DNA of 64,000 nucleotides, taken from contig NZ_JAMKMS010000022.1 in NCBI RefSeq assembly GCF_023634655.1, positions 1 through 64,000 of the forward strand, read 5' to 3'. The notes under the pieces were generated by a model. That model worked only from the letters and a program-made list of their open reading frames with translations. It made no database searches and was not told the DNA's origin. Positions 44,770 to 53,629 of this stretch are shown piece by piece. Both the position numbers and the translations under genes were made by a program. Origin of the DNA: Vibrio methylphosphonaticus (GTDB lineage: Bacteria; Pseudomonadota; Gammaproteobacteria; Enterobacterales; Vibrionaceae). Every line of letters starts with the position of its first letter. The stretch's first letter is position 1.

Positions 44770-45159
44770 CTATTTTTTGTTGTTAACGACAATTACTGGC
44801 GCCATAAGGTTAATTAAGAGAGCCAGTAAAAATGTGAAATTCAAGGGAATCACTTCCACCTGAATATACATGTAAGCTATTGAAAATAGAGCCGCCGTAA
44901 TGAGGATTTTCAATGCAGCCCCTGCATAGAAAGACGCCGCTACCTTTTGAGCAGCACGCGCCCCGCTAAACAGAAATGCACAATACGCAAATGTTGCATT
45001 GGCGATAACAAAAATGCCACCTCCAATCAACGCTGAAATTCCCCACTCAGCATTTACGGCAACTGTCATTCCAACAGCTACAAATGTAACCGCGCACACT
45101 TGAATCAGCAACAATCGCTTTGCAAGCTCTCGTCCTGGTTTAGTTAGCACTGCTACCAT
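44770..45159 (-). CDS. atpI: ATP synthase protein I
   Basis: A 129-residue four-helix membrane protein encoded first in the operon; it assists c-ring assembly or Mg2+ supply and is not a subunit of the final enzyme. I choose the start at 45159 (MVAVLTKPGRELAKRLLL) where homologues begin; the frame is open to 45264 but that extension is Cys-rich, unconserved-looking and would cover the promoter. Confidence 0.88.
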   Translation of the reverse strand: MVAVLTKPGRELAKRLLLIQVCAVTFVAVGMTVAVNAEWGISALIGGGIFVIANATFAYCAFLFSGARAAQKVAASFYAGAALKILITAALFSIAYMYIQVEVIPLNFTFLLALLINLMAPVIVVNNKK

Positions 45160-45222
45160 GTATTCTTTACCTTTATTAAATTCGCAACACGCAATAGATA
45201 TTGCGCCGCGAGATTCGCAAAA

Positions 45223-45250
45223 ATTATACGTTCCAACAAAGTATTTGCAA
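45223..45250 (-). promoter_or_regulatory. Probable atp operon promoter
   Basis: On the minus strand TTGCAA (plus 45245-45250) and TATAAT (plus 45223-45228) are 16 bp apart, about 65 bp before the atpI start. Other promoters may exist further upstream in the motif-rich region. Confidence 0.7.
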
Positions 45251-45289
45251 TCAAAGTGCATCAAAAAAACGCACTTTATTCACAAAAGC

Positions 45290-45414
45290 ATAACTTTCGC
45301 ACAGAAAACCAATTGTAATACAAATAACTTTCGCATAAAATCAATTGTCATACAATTGATCGATATCAAATAACTTTCATAAAAAAAGATTGTAAGATAT
45401 TTGATGTATATCAA
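45290..45414. promoter_or_regulatory. Array of repeated motifs with two exact FNR-type boxes upstream of atpI
   Basis: Two exact TTGAT-N4-ATCAA sequences lie at 45356-45369 and 45401-45414. Interleaved are three copies of ATAACTTTC (45290, 45324, 45370; the first two extend as ATAACTTTCGCA) and two copies of AATTGTNATACAA (45311-45323 and 45343-45355). The array sits between the end of parB and the atp promoter. FNR consensus is established for the box; its use here is inference. Confidence 0.7.
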
Positions 45415-45423
45415 TTATCTCAT

Positions 45424-46305
45424 TTAGCTTTCAAGCTTGGCAATAAGTTGCTCTAATTTGTGAGGCTCATCAAGACTTATCGTAACTTTTGCTTTTCCGC
45501 TTGCATTTCGAATTAAAGACACTTTAGAACCAAGTTTTTCACTTAAACGACGTGAAATTTCTTGTGCAGCACTGTCTTCTGACTGTTTTTGGTCTGAAGA
45601 GTTCGGTTTTAAGCATTTTTTCACTAAATCTTCAGTCTGACGGACCGTGAGACTCTTCTTAGCAACGCTTGCTGCAATATCGCACTGAAGCTCACCTTCA
45701 AGAGCAAGCAGTGCTCTTGCATGTCCCATATCTATTTTTCTGTTTTCAACGAGTACCTTAACGGGTAACTCTAATTGATTAAGTCGTAGCAAATTACTCA
45801 CCGCAGTTCGCGACTTGCCAATCACGTCAGCCACTTGTTGATGTGTGAGTTCAAACTCGTCTTGTAGGCGCTCTAATGCCTGAGCTTCTTCGATTGCATT
45901 TAAGTCTTCACGCTGGATATTTTCTATCAACGCCATCGCAATAGCGGCTTTATCCTGCACATTTTTAATAATGCACGGTACCTGCTTCAAACCCGCTTGT
46001 CTGGCTGCCCGCCAGCGCCTCTCACCGGCAATAATCTCATATTGCTCGTGATCGACCTGTCTTACCACGATAGGCTGGATAATACCTTGAGATTGGATTG
46101 ATGCAGACAGCTCTTCAAGCGCCTCAGGCGCCATATCTTTGCGGGGTTGATATATACCTGGACGTAAGCTATTAATCGATAAATCGGTTAAGTCGCCATC
46201 CGAAGAAAGCGATTGACTATGGGTGGCAACTTGCTGCTTCTCTCTCGCCATAGAGCTCGTCGACAACAGTGCATCGAGTCCTTTTCCTAAACCACGTTTA
46301 GACAT
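45424..46305 (-). CDS. parB: Chromosome partitioning protein ParB
   Basis: A 293-residue parS-binding CTPase/clamp. N-terminal ParB/sulfiredoxin-like domain (about 40-130) with GERRWRAARQAG, then the helix-turn-helix QVADVIGKSRTAVSNLLRL, and a C-terminal dimerisation region ending KLEQLIAKLES. The N-terminus begins KRGLGKGLDALL, usual for chromosomal ParB. It lies 21 bp after parA. A candidate parS is within recF (60851-60866). Confidence 0.96.
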   Translation of the reverse strand: MSKRGLGKGLDALLSTSSMAREKQQVATHSQSLSSDGDLTDLSINSLRPGIYQPRKDMAPEALEELSASIQSQGIIQPIVVRQVDHEQYEIIAGERRWRAARQAGLKQVPCIIKNVQDKAAIAMALIENIQREDLNAIEEAQALERLQDEFELTHQQVADVIGKSRTAVSNLLRLNQLELPVKVLVENRKIDMGHARALLALEGELQCDIAASVAKKSLTVRQTEDLVKKCLKPNSSDQKQSEDSAAQEISRRLSEKLGSKVSLIRNASGKAKVTISLDEPHKLEQLIAKLES

Positions 46306-46326
46306 TCCATCAATTCCTTAAGAGTG

Positions 46327-47100
46327 TTATACCAGTGTTTCTTCACGTCGAAGCATCTCACCGGCAAGGGCAAGATAAGCCTTAGCACCAGCAGAGTACT
46401 TATCGTAATACATCGCTGGTTTTCCATGACTCGGCGCTTCGGCAAGACGAACATTCCTAGGAATGACAGTTCGGTAAACTTTGTCACCAAAATGTTTCTT
46501 TAACTGATCAGACACCTCATTCGAAAGTCGATTTCGAGGGTCGTACATGGTTCGGAGCAAACCTTCAATTTTGAGATTCTCATTTACTACCGCTGCCAGC
46601 TTACTAATGGTATCCATTAGCGCTGTGAGTCCTTCTAACGCAAAATACTCACATTGCATCGGCACTAATACAGAATCTGCAGCAGCCATTGCGTTAATTG
46701 TAAGTAGGTTGAGAGAAGGAGGACAATCGATAAAGATGAAATCATAGTTATCGCGGATTGGCGCAAGAGCATGTTTTAAGCGAACTTCGCGCGCAAACAC
46801 TTCCATTAATTTTATTTCAGCAGCAGTCACATCGCCATTGGCCGCAATCAAATCATACTGGCCCGATGTGTGCTTACAGACTACTTGTTCAAAAGGAAGC
46901 TCATCAACCAGCAAATCGTAAGCAGTTGTTTCGATTTGATACTTATCGACACCACTCGCCATTGTCGCATTGCCCTGAGGATCTAAGTCGATCACCAAAA
47001 CCTTACGTTTGGTCGCAGCCATTGATGCCGCCAAATTAATACACGTTGTTGTTTTTCCTACGCCACCTTTCTGGTTGGCAATAGCGACAATTTTTCCCAC
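46327..47100 (-). CDS. parA: Chromosome partitioning ATPase ParA
   Basis: A 257-residue Walker-type ATPase of the Soj/ParA group, with deviant Walker A KGGVGKTT (11-18), switch region DLDPQGNATMA and FIFIDCPPSLN (Walker B). It acts with ParB and parS in origin segregation. GTG start. It follows rsmG by 13 bp, the standard mnmG-rsmG-parAB order beside oriC. Confidence 0.96.
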   Translation of the reverse strand: MGKIVAIANQKGGVGKTTTCINLAASMAATKRKVLVIDLDPQGNATMASGVDKYQIETTAYDLLVDELPFEQVVCKHTSGQYDLIAANGDVTAAEIKLMEVFAREVRLKHALAPIRDNYDFIFIDCPPSLNLLTINAMAAADSVLVPMQCEYFALEGLTALMDTISKLAAVVNENLKIEGLLRTMYDPRNRLSNEVSDQLKKHFGDKVYRTVIPRNVRLAEAPSHGKPAMYYDKYSAGAKAYLALAGEMLRREETLV

Positions 47101-47113
47101 GACAACTTCTCCA

Positions 47114-47746
47114 TCATCCCTGTTTGGACAAGATTACAAGATGACGGTCACCTTCCAACTCAGGAACTTGCAAAGGTTTGATATCGGTCACAGAACACCA
47201 CTCAGGTAAGTCAGAAACTTCTTGTTCATGAACTTGACCTTTGAGTGCATAAAAGCGCCCTGTCGATTCCTTGGGTAAATGTTTACACCAGTTAACCATA
47301 TCTGTCATGGATGCAAAAGCTCGACTTAACACGCCATCAAATCCACCTTCTGGGTCAAATTCTTCTACGCGAGACTGAACAGCTGTGACGTTCTCAATAC
47401 CAAGTTCATGAACGACTTGCTTGATGAAACGAATGCGTTTTCCCAAGCTATCAAGCAAAACAAACGTTTTATTTGGATGCATAATGGCCAAAGGAATTCC
47501 TGGCAAGCCCGGTCCTGTCCCCACATCAATAAAACGCTCACCGGCAATATGTTCACCGACCACAATACTATCAAGAATATGTTTCACTAACATATCTTCA
47601 GGCTGTCTCACTGAAGTCAGGTTGTAGGCCTTATTCCACTTATGCAGTAGCTCTACATACCCTACGAGCTGTTTCTTTTTATTATCAGAAACTTGCAATG
47701 AAGTTTCTGATAGTAATTGTTCTAATTTTTCTAGTAGAGCGCTCAC
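47114..47746 (-). CDS. rsmG: 16S rRNA m7G527 methyltransferase
   Basis: A 210-residue SAM-dependent methyltransferase (GidB). The SAM loop is DVGTGPGLPGIPLA (about 72-85) and YNLTSVR lies before it. Loss of RsmG gives low-level streptomycin resistance in many bacteria. GTG start overlaps the mnmG stop as GTGA, implying coupling. Confidence 0.97.
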   Translation of the reverse strand: MSALLEKLEQLLSETSLQVSDNKKKQLVGYVELLHKWNKAYNLTSVRQPEDMLVKHILDSIVVGEHIAGERFIDVGTGPGLPGIPLAIMHPNKTFVLLDSLGKRIRFIKQVVHELGIENVTAVQSRVEEFDPEGGFDGVLSRAFASMTDMVNWCKHLPKESTGRFYALKGQVHEQEVSDLPEWCSVTDIKPLQVPELEGDRHLVILSKQG

Positions 47747-49638
47747 GCTGCTTCACCTTTTTTAAGTAAACCTTGCTTCTTAAGATAAACAAGAATGATC
47801 GAAATTGCAGCGGGTGTAATGCCTGAAATACGAGAAGCAATTCCTACCGTTTCTGGTTTAGCTTCTGTCAATTTAGCGACCACTTCATTTGATAAGCCGC
47901 TTACTTCGCTATAACTAATATCTGCTGGAATTGCAGTATTTTCATGGCGCATGGCTTTGGCAATTTCGTCTTGCTGTCTTTGAATATAACCTTCGTATTT
48001 CACTTGAATTTCAACTTGCTCAGCCGCTTGTTGATCTTCAATCGCAGGAGCAAACGTATTCAGTGACGTCAGTGACTGATAAGTCATTTCTGGGCGTCTC
48101 AGTAAATCTTCGCCACTAGCTTCGCGAGAAATAGGCGTTTTCAGCAATGCGTTGAGCTCATCGATACCTTCAGATTTAGGGTTAACCCATGTTTCCTTCA
48201 AGCGTTGACGCTCAGCCGTTAGATTATCCATTTTCTCGTTGAAGCGTTGCCAGCGATCATCATCAATCAGTCCAAGCGATCTTGCTTGTTCCGTTAAACG
48301 CATATCAGCATTGTCTTCACGCAGCAACAAGCGGTATTCGGCGCGAGAGGTAAACATTCGATAGGGTTCTTTGGTTCCCATCGTTGATAAATCATCAATT
48401 AATACGCCCATATAAGCTTGATCGCGACGTGGGCTCCAGCCTTCTTTTCCTTGGCTGAACAAACTTGCGTTTAAACCAGCCATCAAACCTTGTGCAGCCG
48501 CTTCTTCATAGCCTGTTGTTCCATTAATCTGTCCAGCAAAGAACAAGCCTTGGATAAATTTCGTTTCATACGTTTGCTTCAAATCACGTGGATCAAAGAA
48601 ATCATATTCGATCGCATATCCAGGGCGAACAATGTGGGCATTTTCAAATCCTTTCATGGAACGAACAATTTGGATCTGCACATCAAATGGAAGACTGGTT
48701 GAAATACCATTTGGGTATAATTCGTGTGTCGTTAAGCCCTCAGGTTCAATAAAGATCTGGTGGCTATTCTTATCTGCAAAGCGCATGACTTTGTCTTCGA
48801 TCGACGGGCAGTATCGAGGTCCAATGCCTTCAATCACACCAGCGTACATAGGGCTACGATCGAGGTTCGCTCGAATAACATCATGTGTTTGCTCATTGGT
48901 GTGTGTAATAAAACACGGAATTTGAGTTGGGTGCTGCTCACGCTTACCGACAAAAGAAAACACTGGTGTTGGATTGTCGCCATGCTGAGCTTCTAAAACT
49001 GACAAGTCGACACTGCGAGCATCGATACGAGGTGGCGTTCCGGTTTTTAGACGATCGACTCTAAATGGTAAATCACGAAGTCGATTGGCAAGCGCGATGG
49101 ACGGTTGATCGCCCATGCGTCCACCTGATGAACTTTCCATGCCGATATGGATCTTTCCACCAAGGAATGTCCCTACCGTTAGCACAACAGCTTGTGCATG
49201 GAACTTTAACCCCATCTCAGTCACAACGCCGCGAATTTGATCGTTTTCTACGATCACATCATCTACGGATTGCTGAAATAGTGTCAGGTTTGGTGTGTTC
49301 TCAAGCGCATTACGGACATAAGCCTTGTACAACGCTCGATCAGCTTGAGCTCGAGTTGCTCTTACTGCTGGCCCTTTAGAGGCGTTTAATGTACGAAATT
49401 GAATACCAGAATGATCGATCGCATTGGCCATCAAACCACCTAGAGCATCGACTTCTTTGACTAAATGACCTTTACCAATGCCACCAATCGCTGGGTTGCA
49501 TGACATCTGCCCCAGCGTATCAATATTGTGCGTCAGCAAAAGTGTTTTTTGCCCTGTACGGGCAGATGCGAGTGCGGCTTCCGTTCCTGCATGTCCGCCA
49601 CCGACTATGATGACATCAAATGTTTCGTGATAAAGCAT
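47743..49638 (-). CDS. mnmG: tRNA uridine 5-carboxymethylaminomethyl modification enzyme MnmG
   Basis: A 631-residue FAD protein (GidA) that with MnmE modifies U34 of certain tRNAs. The FAD loop is GGGHAGTEAALASAR (about 13-27), with the CNPAIGGIGKGHLV motif near 47-60 and the C-terminal helical MnmE-binding domain. It is the gene immediately left of oriC, transcribed away from it. Confidence 0.98.
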   Translation of the reverse strand: MLYHETFDVIIVGGGHAGTEAALASARTGQKTLLLTHNIDTLGQMSCNPAIGGIGKGHLVKEVDALGGLMANAIDHSGIQFRTLNASKGPAVRATRAQADRALYKAYVRNALENTPNLTLFQQSVDDVIVENDQIRGVVTEMGLKFHAQAVVLTVGTFLGGKIHIGMESSSGGRMGDQPSIALANRLRDLPFRVDRLKTGTPPRIDARSVDLSVLEAQHGDNPTPVFSFVGKREQHPTQIPCFITHTNEQTHDVIRANLDRSPMYAGVIEGIGPRYCPSIEDKVMRFADKNSHQIFIEPEGLTTHELYPNGISTSLPFDVQIQIVRSMKGFENAHIVRPGYAIEYDFFDPRDLKQTYETKFIQGLFFAGQINGTTGYEEAAAQGLMAGLNASLFSQGKEGWSPRRDQAYMGVLIDDLSTMGTKEPYRMFTSRAEYRLLLREDNADMRLTEQARSLGLIDDDRWQRFNEKMDNLTAERQRLKETWVNPKSEGIDELNALLKTPISREASGEDLLRRPEMTYQSLTSLNTFAPAIEDQQAAEQVEIQVKYEGYIQRQQDEIAKAMRHENTAIPADISYSEVSGLSNEVVAKLTEAKPETVGIASRISGITPAAISIILVYLKKQGLLKKGEAA

Positions 49639-49736
49639 GAACCGACCTCGTATTCAATCGACAAAATGAACTAACCAAAAGGAGACGTATTCTACCGCTT
49701 TTCTTGTAGCGAGAACATCGCTTTTCGCAACTTTTG

Positions 49737-50063
49737 GATCTTGCTAAAAAGAACTATTAAATAGGGATCTATATATATGATCTTTTATTAGATCTATTAT
49801 TAGGATCGTCCAATTCTGTGGATAAGTGGAAAATGATCAACAAAACCATGGATCTTTTTATGATCAGTTCTTGTGATCTTGCTTTGATCTAGTCTTGTAT
49901 TAGCTGGGATCAAAATGGCTACTTATACACAGGCGGATCAAAAGGGAAAAGTTGTTATTTGGATAAATATAGCTTTTACACTGGAAATAGTATTAGTTAT
50001 CCACATGGGATTGGTGTTTTTTTTCAGTATTAGCTAACAGATTGGCGGGGAAAGTTATGCACA
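49737..50063. other. oriC: Chromosomal replication origin oriC
   Basis: Unwinding region: three adjacent GATC-starting A/T-rich units at 49766-49778 (GATCTATATATAT), 49779-49790 and 49791-49803 (GATCTATTATTAG). DnaA boxes: TGTGGATAA 49817-49825 (R1 position), TTATACACA 49923-49931 (R2), TTTGGATAA 49958-49966 (R3-like), TTATCCACA 49997-50005 (R4), TTATGCACA 50055-50063. Twelve GATC (Dam/SeqA) sites occur from 49737 to 49939. Placement between mnmG and mioC matches E. coli. The remaining gap (49639-49736) is the mnmG promoter area with no further feature recognised. Confidence 0.97.
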
Positions 50064-50070
50064 TTTGTAA

Positions 50071-50096
50071 AAAAAAGCGGCTTTCACCGCTTTTTC
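50071..50096 (-). terminator. Terminator of mioC, between mioC and oriC
   Basis: AAAAAGCGG (50072-50080), loop CTTTCA, CCGCTTTTT (50087-50095); on the minus strand it is followed by a T-run. It directly follows the mioC stop codon and would limit mioC transcripts from entering oriC. Confidence 0.85.
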
Positions 50097-50097
50097 T

Positions 50098-50535
50098 TTA
50101 TTGGAATTTGCTGATATGTTCGTTGAGCCACGCTTCAGCGGTATCTTCCGGGACTTGATCGTTGAGAATGTCGATTTCTAGACCTTCTGCGATTGGTGTT
50201 GCTCCTATGTCCTCGAGAAGATCAAAAGCATGTTTACCTGCCGCGCAAAATGTATCGTAACTTGAGTCGCCAATACCAATAACGGCGTACTTTACTGTCG
50301 ACATTCGGGGTGGGGTGTTCTGTAGGTCAGCAATGAAAGGTTGAATATTATCTGGATAATCACCCGCTCCGTGAGTTGACGTGATAATGAACCAGATGCC
50401 ATCCGCTTCAATGTCGGCGAGCTGAGGTTGATTATGAATGGTTGTGGTTAGCCCTTGCTCTATGAGTAGATCGCTTAGGTGGTCACCCACATATTCGGCA
50501 CCACCAAGTGTGCTACCTGTAATGATATGAATCAT
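50098..50535 (-). CDS. mioC: Flavodoxin-like protein MioC
   Basis: A 145-residue FMN-binding flavodoxin. The phosphate loop is TGSTLGGAEYVG (6-17) and the isoalloxazine loops STHGAGDYPDN and GIGDSSYDTFCAAG are conserved. In E. coli MioC supports biotin synthase in vitro. Start at 50535 is chosen because AAGGA is 6 nt upstream and mnmE ends at 50546; the frame is open further upstream but inside mnmE. Confidence 0.95.
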   Translation of the reverse strand: MIHIITGSTLGGAEYVGDHLSDLLIEQGLTTTIHNQPQLADIEADGIWFIITSTHGAGDYPDNIQPFIADLQNTPPRMSTVKYAVIGIGDSSYDTFCAAGKHAFDLLEDIGATPIAEGLEIDILNDQVPEDTAEAWLNEHISKFQ

Positions 50536-50545
50536 GCTCATTCCT

Positions 50546-51907
50546 TTATTTACCAATACAAAACGATGAGAAAATACGACCCAGTAGATCATCTGAGCTA
50601 AACTCGCCCGTAATTTCATTGAGATGCTGTTGAGTTATTCTTAGCTCTTCCGCAAGAATTTCTCCTGCCATGTAGCCTTCAAGCTGTTGTTGGCCAATAT
50701 TGAGGTGTTCTGCGGCACGCTCTAATGCATCAAGGTGACGCCTTCGAGCCATAAAGCCACCTTCGTTCGCACCAGAAAAGCCCATAATAGACTTTAAATG
50801 CTCACGAAGTGCGCCAATGCCTTCACCGGTTCGAGCCGACAGGCGAATCAGTGTTGGCGAGTTGACATGACAGATACCAAGTGCCTCATTGGTTTCATCA
50901 ACCTTATTGCGAATCACGGTGATACCAATAGACTCTGGAAGGCGATCCATGAAATCAGGCCATATCTCTTTTGGATCCGTGGCATCTGTCGTGGTGCCAT
51001 CAACCATAAAGAGAACACGATCGGCTTGGTTGATCTCTTCCCAAGCCCGTTCTATCCCAATTTTTTCTACTTCATCAGACGCTTCGCGTAGACCTGCTGT
51101 ATCAATGATGTGTAAAGGCATCCCATCGATATGGATATGCTCTCTGAGCACATCTCGTGTTGTGCCCGCTATGTCGGTCACGATCGCGGACTGTTTACCT
51201 GAAAGCGCATTCAGCAGACTTGATTTACCAGCATTGGGGCGGCCAGCGATGACGACCTTCATGCCTTCGCGCATGATTGAACCTTGGTTGGCTTCTTTTC
51301 TAACGGCCTCCAGGTTATCAATTATCGACTGTAAGTCATTAGATACCTTACCGTCGGCTAAGAAATCAATTTCTTCTTCGGGAAAATCAATGGCTGCTTC
51401 CACGTAGATTCTTAGATAAATCAGGGATTCCACCAGCACGTGTATGCGTTTAGAGAATTCACCTTGCAGTGATTGAAGGGCTGACTTTGCCGCTTCTTCT
51501 GAACTGGCATCAATAAGATCGGCAATGGCTTCTGCTTGTGTTAAATCCATTTTGTCGTTCATGAAGGCACGTTCGGAGAATTCGCCTGGTCGTGCTGGGC
51601 GAACGCCAGGAATAAGCAAAATACGTTTAATCAGCATATCCATGACCACCGGGCCACCATGGCCTTGAAGTTCTAGGACATCTTCACCAGTAAAGGAGTG
51701 TGGATTTGGGAAATACAGGGCGATGCCTTGGTCAATTTCTGAATCATCGTCAGATTTAAAGGCAAGGTATTCTGCATAACGCGGTTTAAGTTCACGTCCG
51801 GTGACGGCAAGCGCAACCTGAGATGCCGCTGGGCCAGAGACGCGGATAATACCGACGCCACCACGGCCGGGTGCAGTGGCTTGTGCCACGATAGTGTCTG
51901 TTGTCAT
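50546..51907 (-). CDS. mnmE: tRNA modification GTPase MnmE
   Basis: A 453-residue dimeric G protein (TrmE/ThdF), partner of MnmG in U34 modification. N-terminal folate-binding domain (about 1-118), helical domain, inserted G domain with GRPNAGKSSLLN (about 223-234), DTAGLRE and NKVD, and the C-terminal CIGK (450-453) required for the modification step. Between yidC and mioC, as in E. coli. Confidence 0.98.
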   Translation of the reverse strand: MTTDTIVAQATAPGRGGVGIIRVSGPAASQVALAVTGRELKPRYAEYLAFKSDDDSEIDQGIALYFPNPHSFTGEDVLELQGHGGPVVMDMLIKRILLIPGVRPARPGEFSERAFMNDKMDLTQAEAIADLIDASSEEAAKSALQSLQGEFSKRIHVLVESLIYLRIYVEAAIDFPEEEIDFLADGKVSNDLQSIIDNLEAVRKEANQGSIMREGMKVVIAGRPNAGKSSLLNALSGKQSAIVTDIAGTTRDVLREHIHIDGMPLHIIDTAGLREASDEVEKIGIERAWEEINQADRVLFMVDGTTTDATDPKEIWPDFMDRLPESIGITVIRNKVDETNEALGICHVNSPTLIRLSARTGEGIGALREHLKSIMGFSGANEGGFMARRRHLDALERAAEHLNIGQQQLEGYMAGEILAEELRITQQHLNEITGEFSSDDLLGRIFSSFCIGK

Positions 51908-51957
51908 TGGTTTTGCCTTAATCGCAATACGTTAGCCAAATTGTAATCATGGAGACG

Positions 51958-51987
51958 AAAAAAGGCGACCCTAAAGGTCGCCTTTTA
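51958..51987. terminator. Terminator after yidC
   Basis: AAAAGGCGACC (51960-51970), loop CTAAA, GGTCGCCTTTT (51976-51986). Minus-strand T-run reads from the A-tract at 51958-51963. It separates the rpmH-rnpA-yidD-yidC group from mnmE. Confidence 0.9.
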
Positions 51988-52007
51988 TTTGAATTGCTTC
52001 GTTCAGG

Positions 52008-53627
52008 TTACTTAGTGTGTAACCCTTTCTTTTCCAGAGCACGATAAATCAGTGTTTGCTGGATAAGCGTAACAATGTTTGAAACCAACCAGTAAAGAAC
52101 AAGACCGGATGGGAACCAAAGGAAGAAGAAGGTAAACATAACCGGCATAAAGGTCATGATCTTCTGCTGCATTGGGTCGGTAACCGTTGTTGGGCTCATT
52201 TTTTGAATCATGAACATACTCGCACCCATCAACAGAGGAAGGATGTAGTACGGGTCTTGTGCTGAAAGGTCAGTGATCCAGCCAAAGAATGGCGAGTGAC
52301 GCAGTTCAACAGATTCCATGAGTGCCCAATAAAGCGAAATGAAGATTGGCATCTGTAAGATAATTGGAAGACAGCCGCCCAGCGGGTTCACTTTCTCTTT
52401 CTTATACAGTTCCATCATTTCTTGGCTCATACGTTGACGGTCGTCGCCAATACGCTCACGCATTGCTTGCAGCTTAGGCTGTAGCATGCGCATTTTTGCC
52501 ATTGATGTGTATTGAGCTTTCGTCAGTGGGTACATAGCACCACGTACGATGAAGGTTAAGCAGATAATCGCTAGACCCCAGTTCACGACAATGCCTTGAA
52601 TAAACGACAATAGCGTGTGAAGTGGTTTTGCAATAAACCATAACCAACCGTAATCCACTACAAGGTCAAGGTTTGGCGCTGTCGCGGCCATTTGGTCTTG
52701 TAGTTTAGGGCCAGCCCAAAGCGTTGCTTTAAGTTCAGCCGTTTGGCCATTACCAATTGTCTGATTTGGCATACGAACGCCAATGTCAGCAAGGTTGCCA
52801 ATAACACGAGTATAAAGATTGGTACCTGGTGCTTCGCGTGGGATCCATGCTGCTGCAAAGTAATGCTGGATCATTGCTGCCCAACCTTGACCATCAGTCA
52901 GGTTAAGAGACAGGTTACGATCTTGCATATCGTCGAAGCTGTATTTCTTATAACGCGTGTCTTGAGTTGAATAAGCACCGCCATTATAAGTTGGCATAGT
53001 AATGCTGCCGCCTTTATCCTGAACATTTTGTCTCAGGTGTGCGTACATACCAAACGTCGCGTTTTGGCCAGATTGGTTGTCGATGTTGTATTCAACATCA
53101 ACCGCATAGCTGCCACGCTTAAGAACGAAGGTTTTAACATAGTTAATTCCGTTCGCAGTAAACGTCATAGGGATACGAAGTTCATCCTGACCATCTTGCA
53201 ACGTCAAGCTTTCTGCTGAAACTTGGTAAGCCGGGCGGTCGGTACTGCTTAAATCAATACCTTGAGGACCAACAAGACCACTTTGTGCAATAAACTGATG
53301 ACCTTGTGAATCTTTAAGAAGTTCAAAAGAGTCTGCTGAATCTTGCTCAATCGCGTATTCGTTAAGATCTGCTGTTACTACATCGCCACCGATCGTATTG
53401 ATGCCAAGCGTTAGCACATCAGTTTTCACTGTGATGATTTTCTCTGCGGCTGAAGTATGACCAGGAGCTGGATCATGTTCATCAGCGAAAGATGGTGCAG
53501 GTAGGGTACTACCTTGAGCCTGTTGTGTCGGTGCCGGTGCTGGATTCTTGTACGATTGCCATTGGTTAAATAGCAAAAAAGAAACTAACGCCAAGCCGAT
53601 TAACAGAATATTACGTTGAGAATCCAT
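52008..53627 (-). CDS. yidC: Membrane protein insertase YidC
   Basis: A 539-residue inner-membrane insertase. One N-terminal anchor (about 5-20, ILLIGLALVSFLLFNQW), a large periplasmic beta-sandwich domain (about 55-330) and the conserved five-helix core with WGLAIICLTFIVRGAMYPLTKAQY, where the arginine is the hydrophilic-groove residue. Typical for gram-negatives. Follows yidD by 2 bp. Confidence 0.98.
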   Translation of the reverse strand: MDSQRNILLIGLALVSFLLFNQWQSYKNPAPAPTQQAQGSTLPAPSFADEHDPAPGHTSAAEKIITVKTDVLTLGINTIGGDVVTADLNEYAIEQDSADSFELLKDSQGHQFIAQSGLVGPQGIDLSSTDRPAYQVSAESLTLQDGQDELRIPMTFTANGINYVKTFVLKRGSYAVDVEYNIDNQSGQNATFGMYAHLRQNVQDKGGSITMPTYNGGAYSTQDTRYKKYSFDDMQDRNLSLNLTDGQGWAAMIQHYFAAAWIPREAPGTNLYTRVIGNLADIGVRMPNQTIGNGQTAELKATLWAGPKLQDQMAATAPNLDLVVDYGWLWFIAKPLHTLLSFIQGIVVNWGLAIICLTFIVRGAMYPLTKAQYTSMAKMRMLQPKLQAMRERIGDDRQRMSQEMMELYKKEKVNPLGGCLPIILQMPIFISLYWALMESVELRHSPFFGWITDLSAQDPYYILPLLMGASMFMIQKMSPTTVTDPMQQKIMTFMPVMFTFFFLWFPSGLVLYWLVSNIVTLIQQTLIYRALEKKGLHTK

Positions 53628-53629
53628 CG

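Noticed and set aside
45160..45264. 35-residue N-terminal extension of atpI
   Set aside because: Would overlap the best promoter (45223-45250), is Cys/Phe-rich and unlike AtpI homologues, which start at the chosen ATG.
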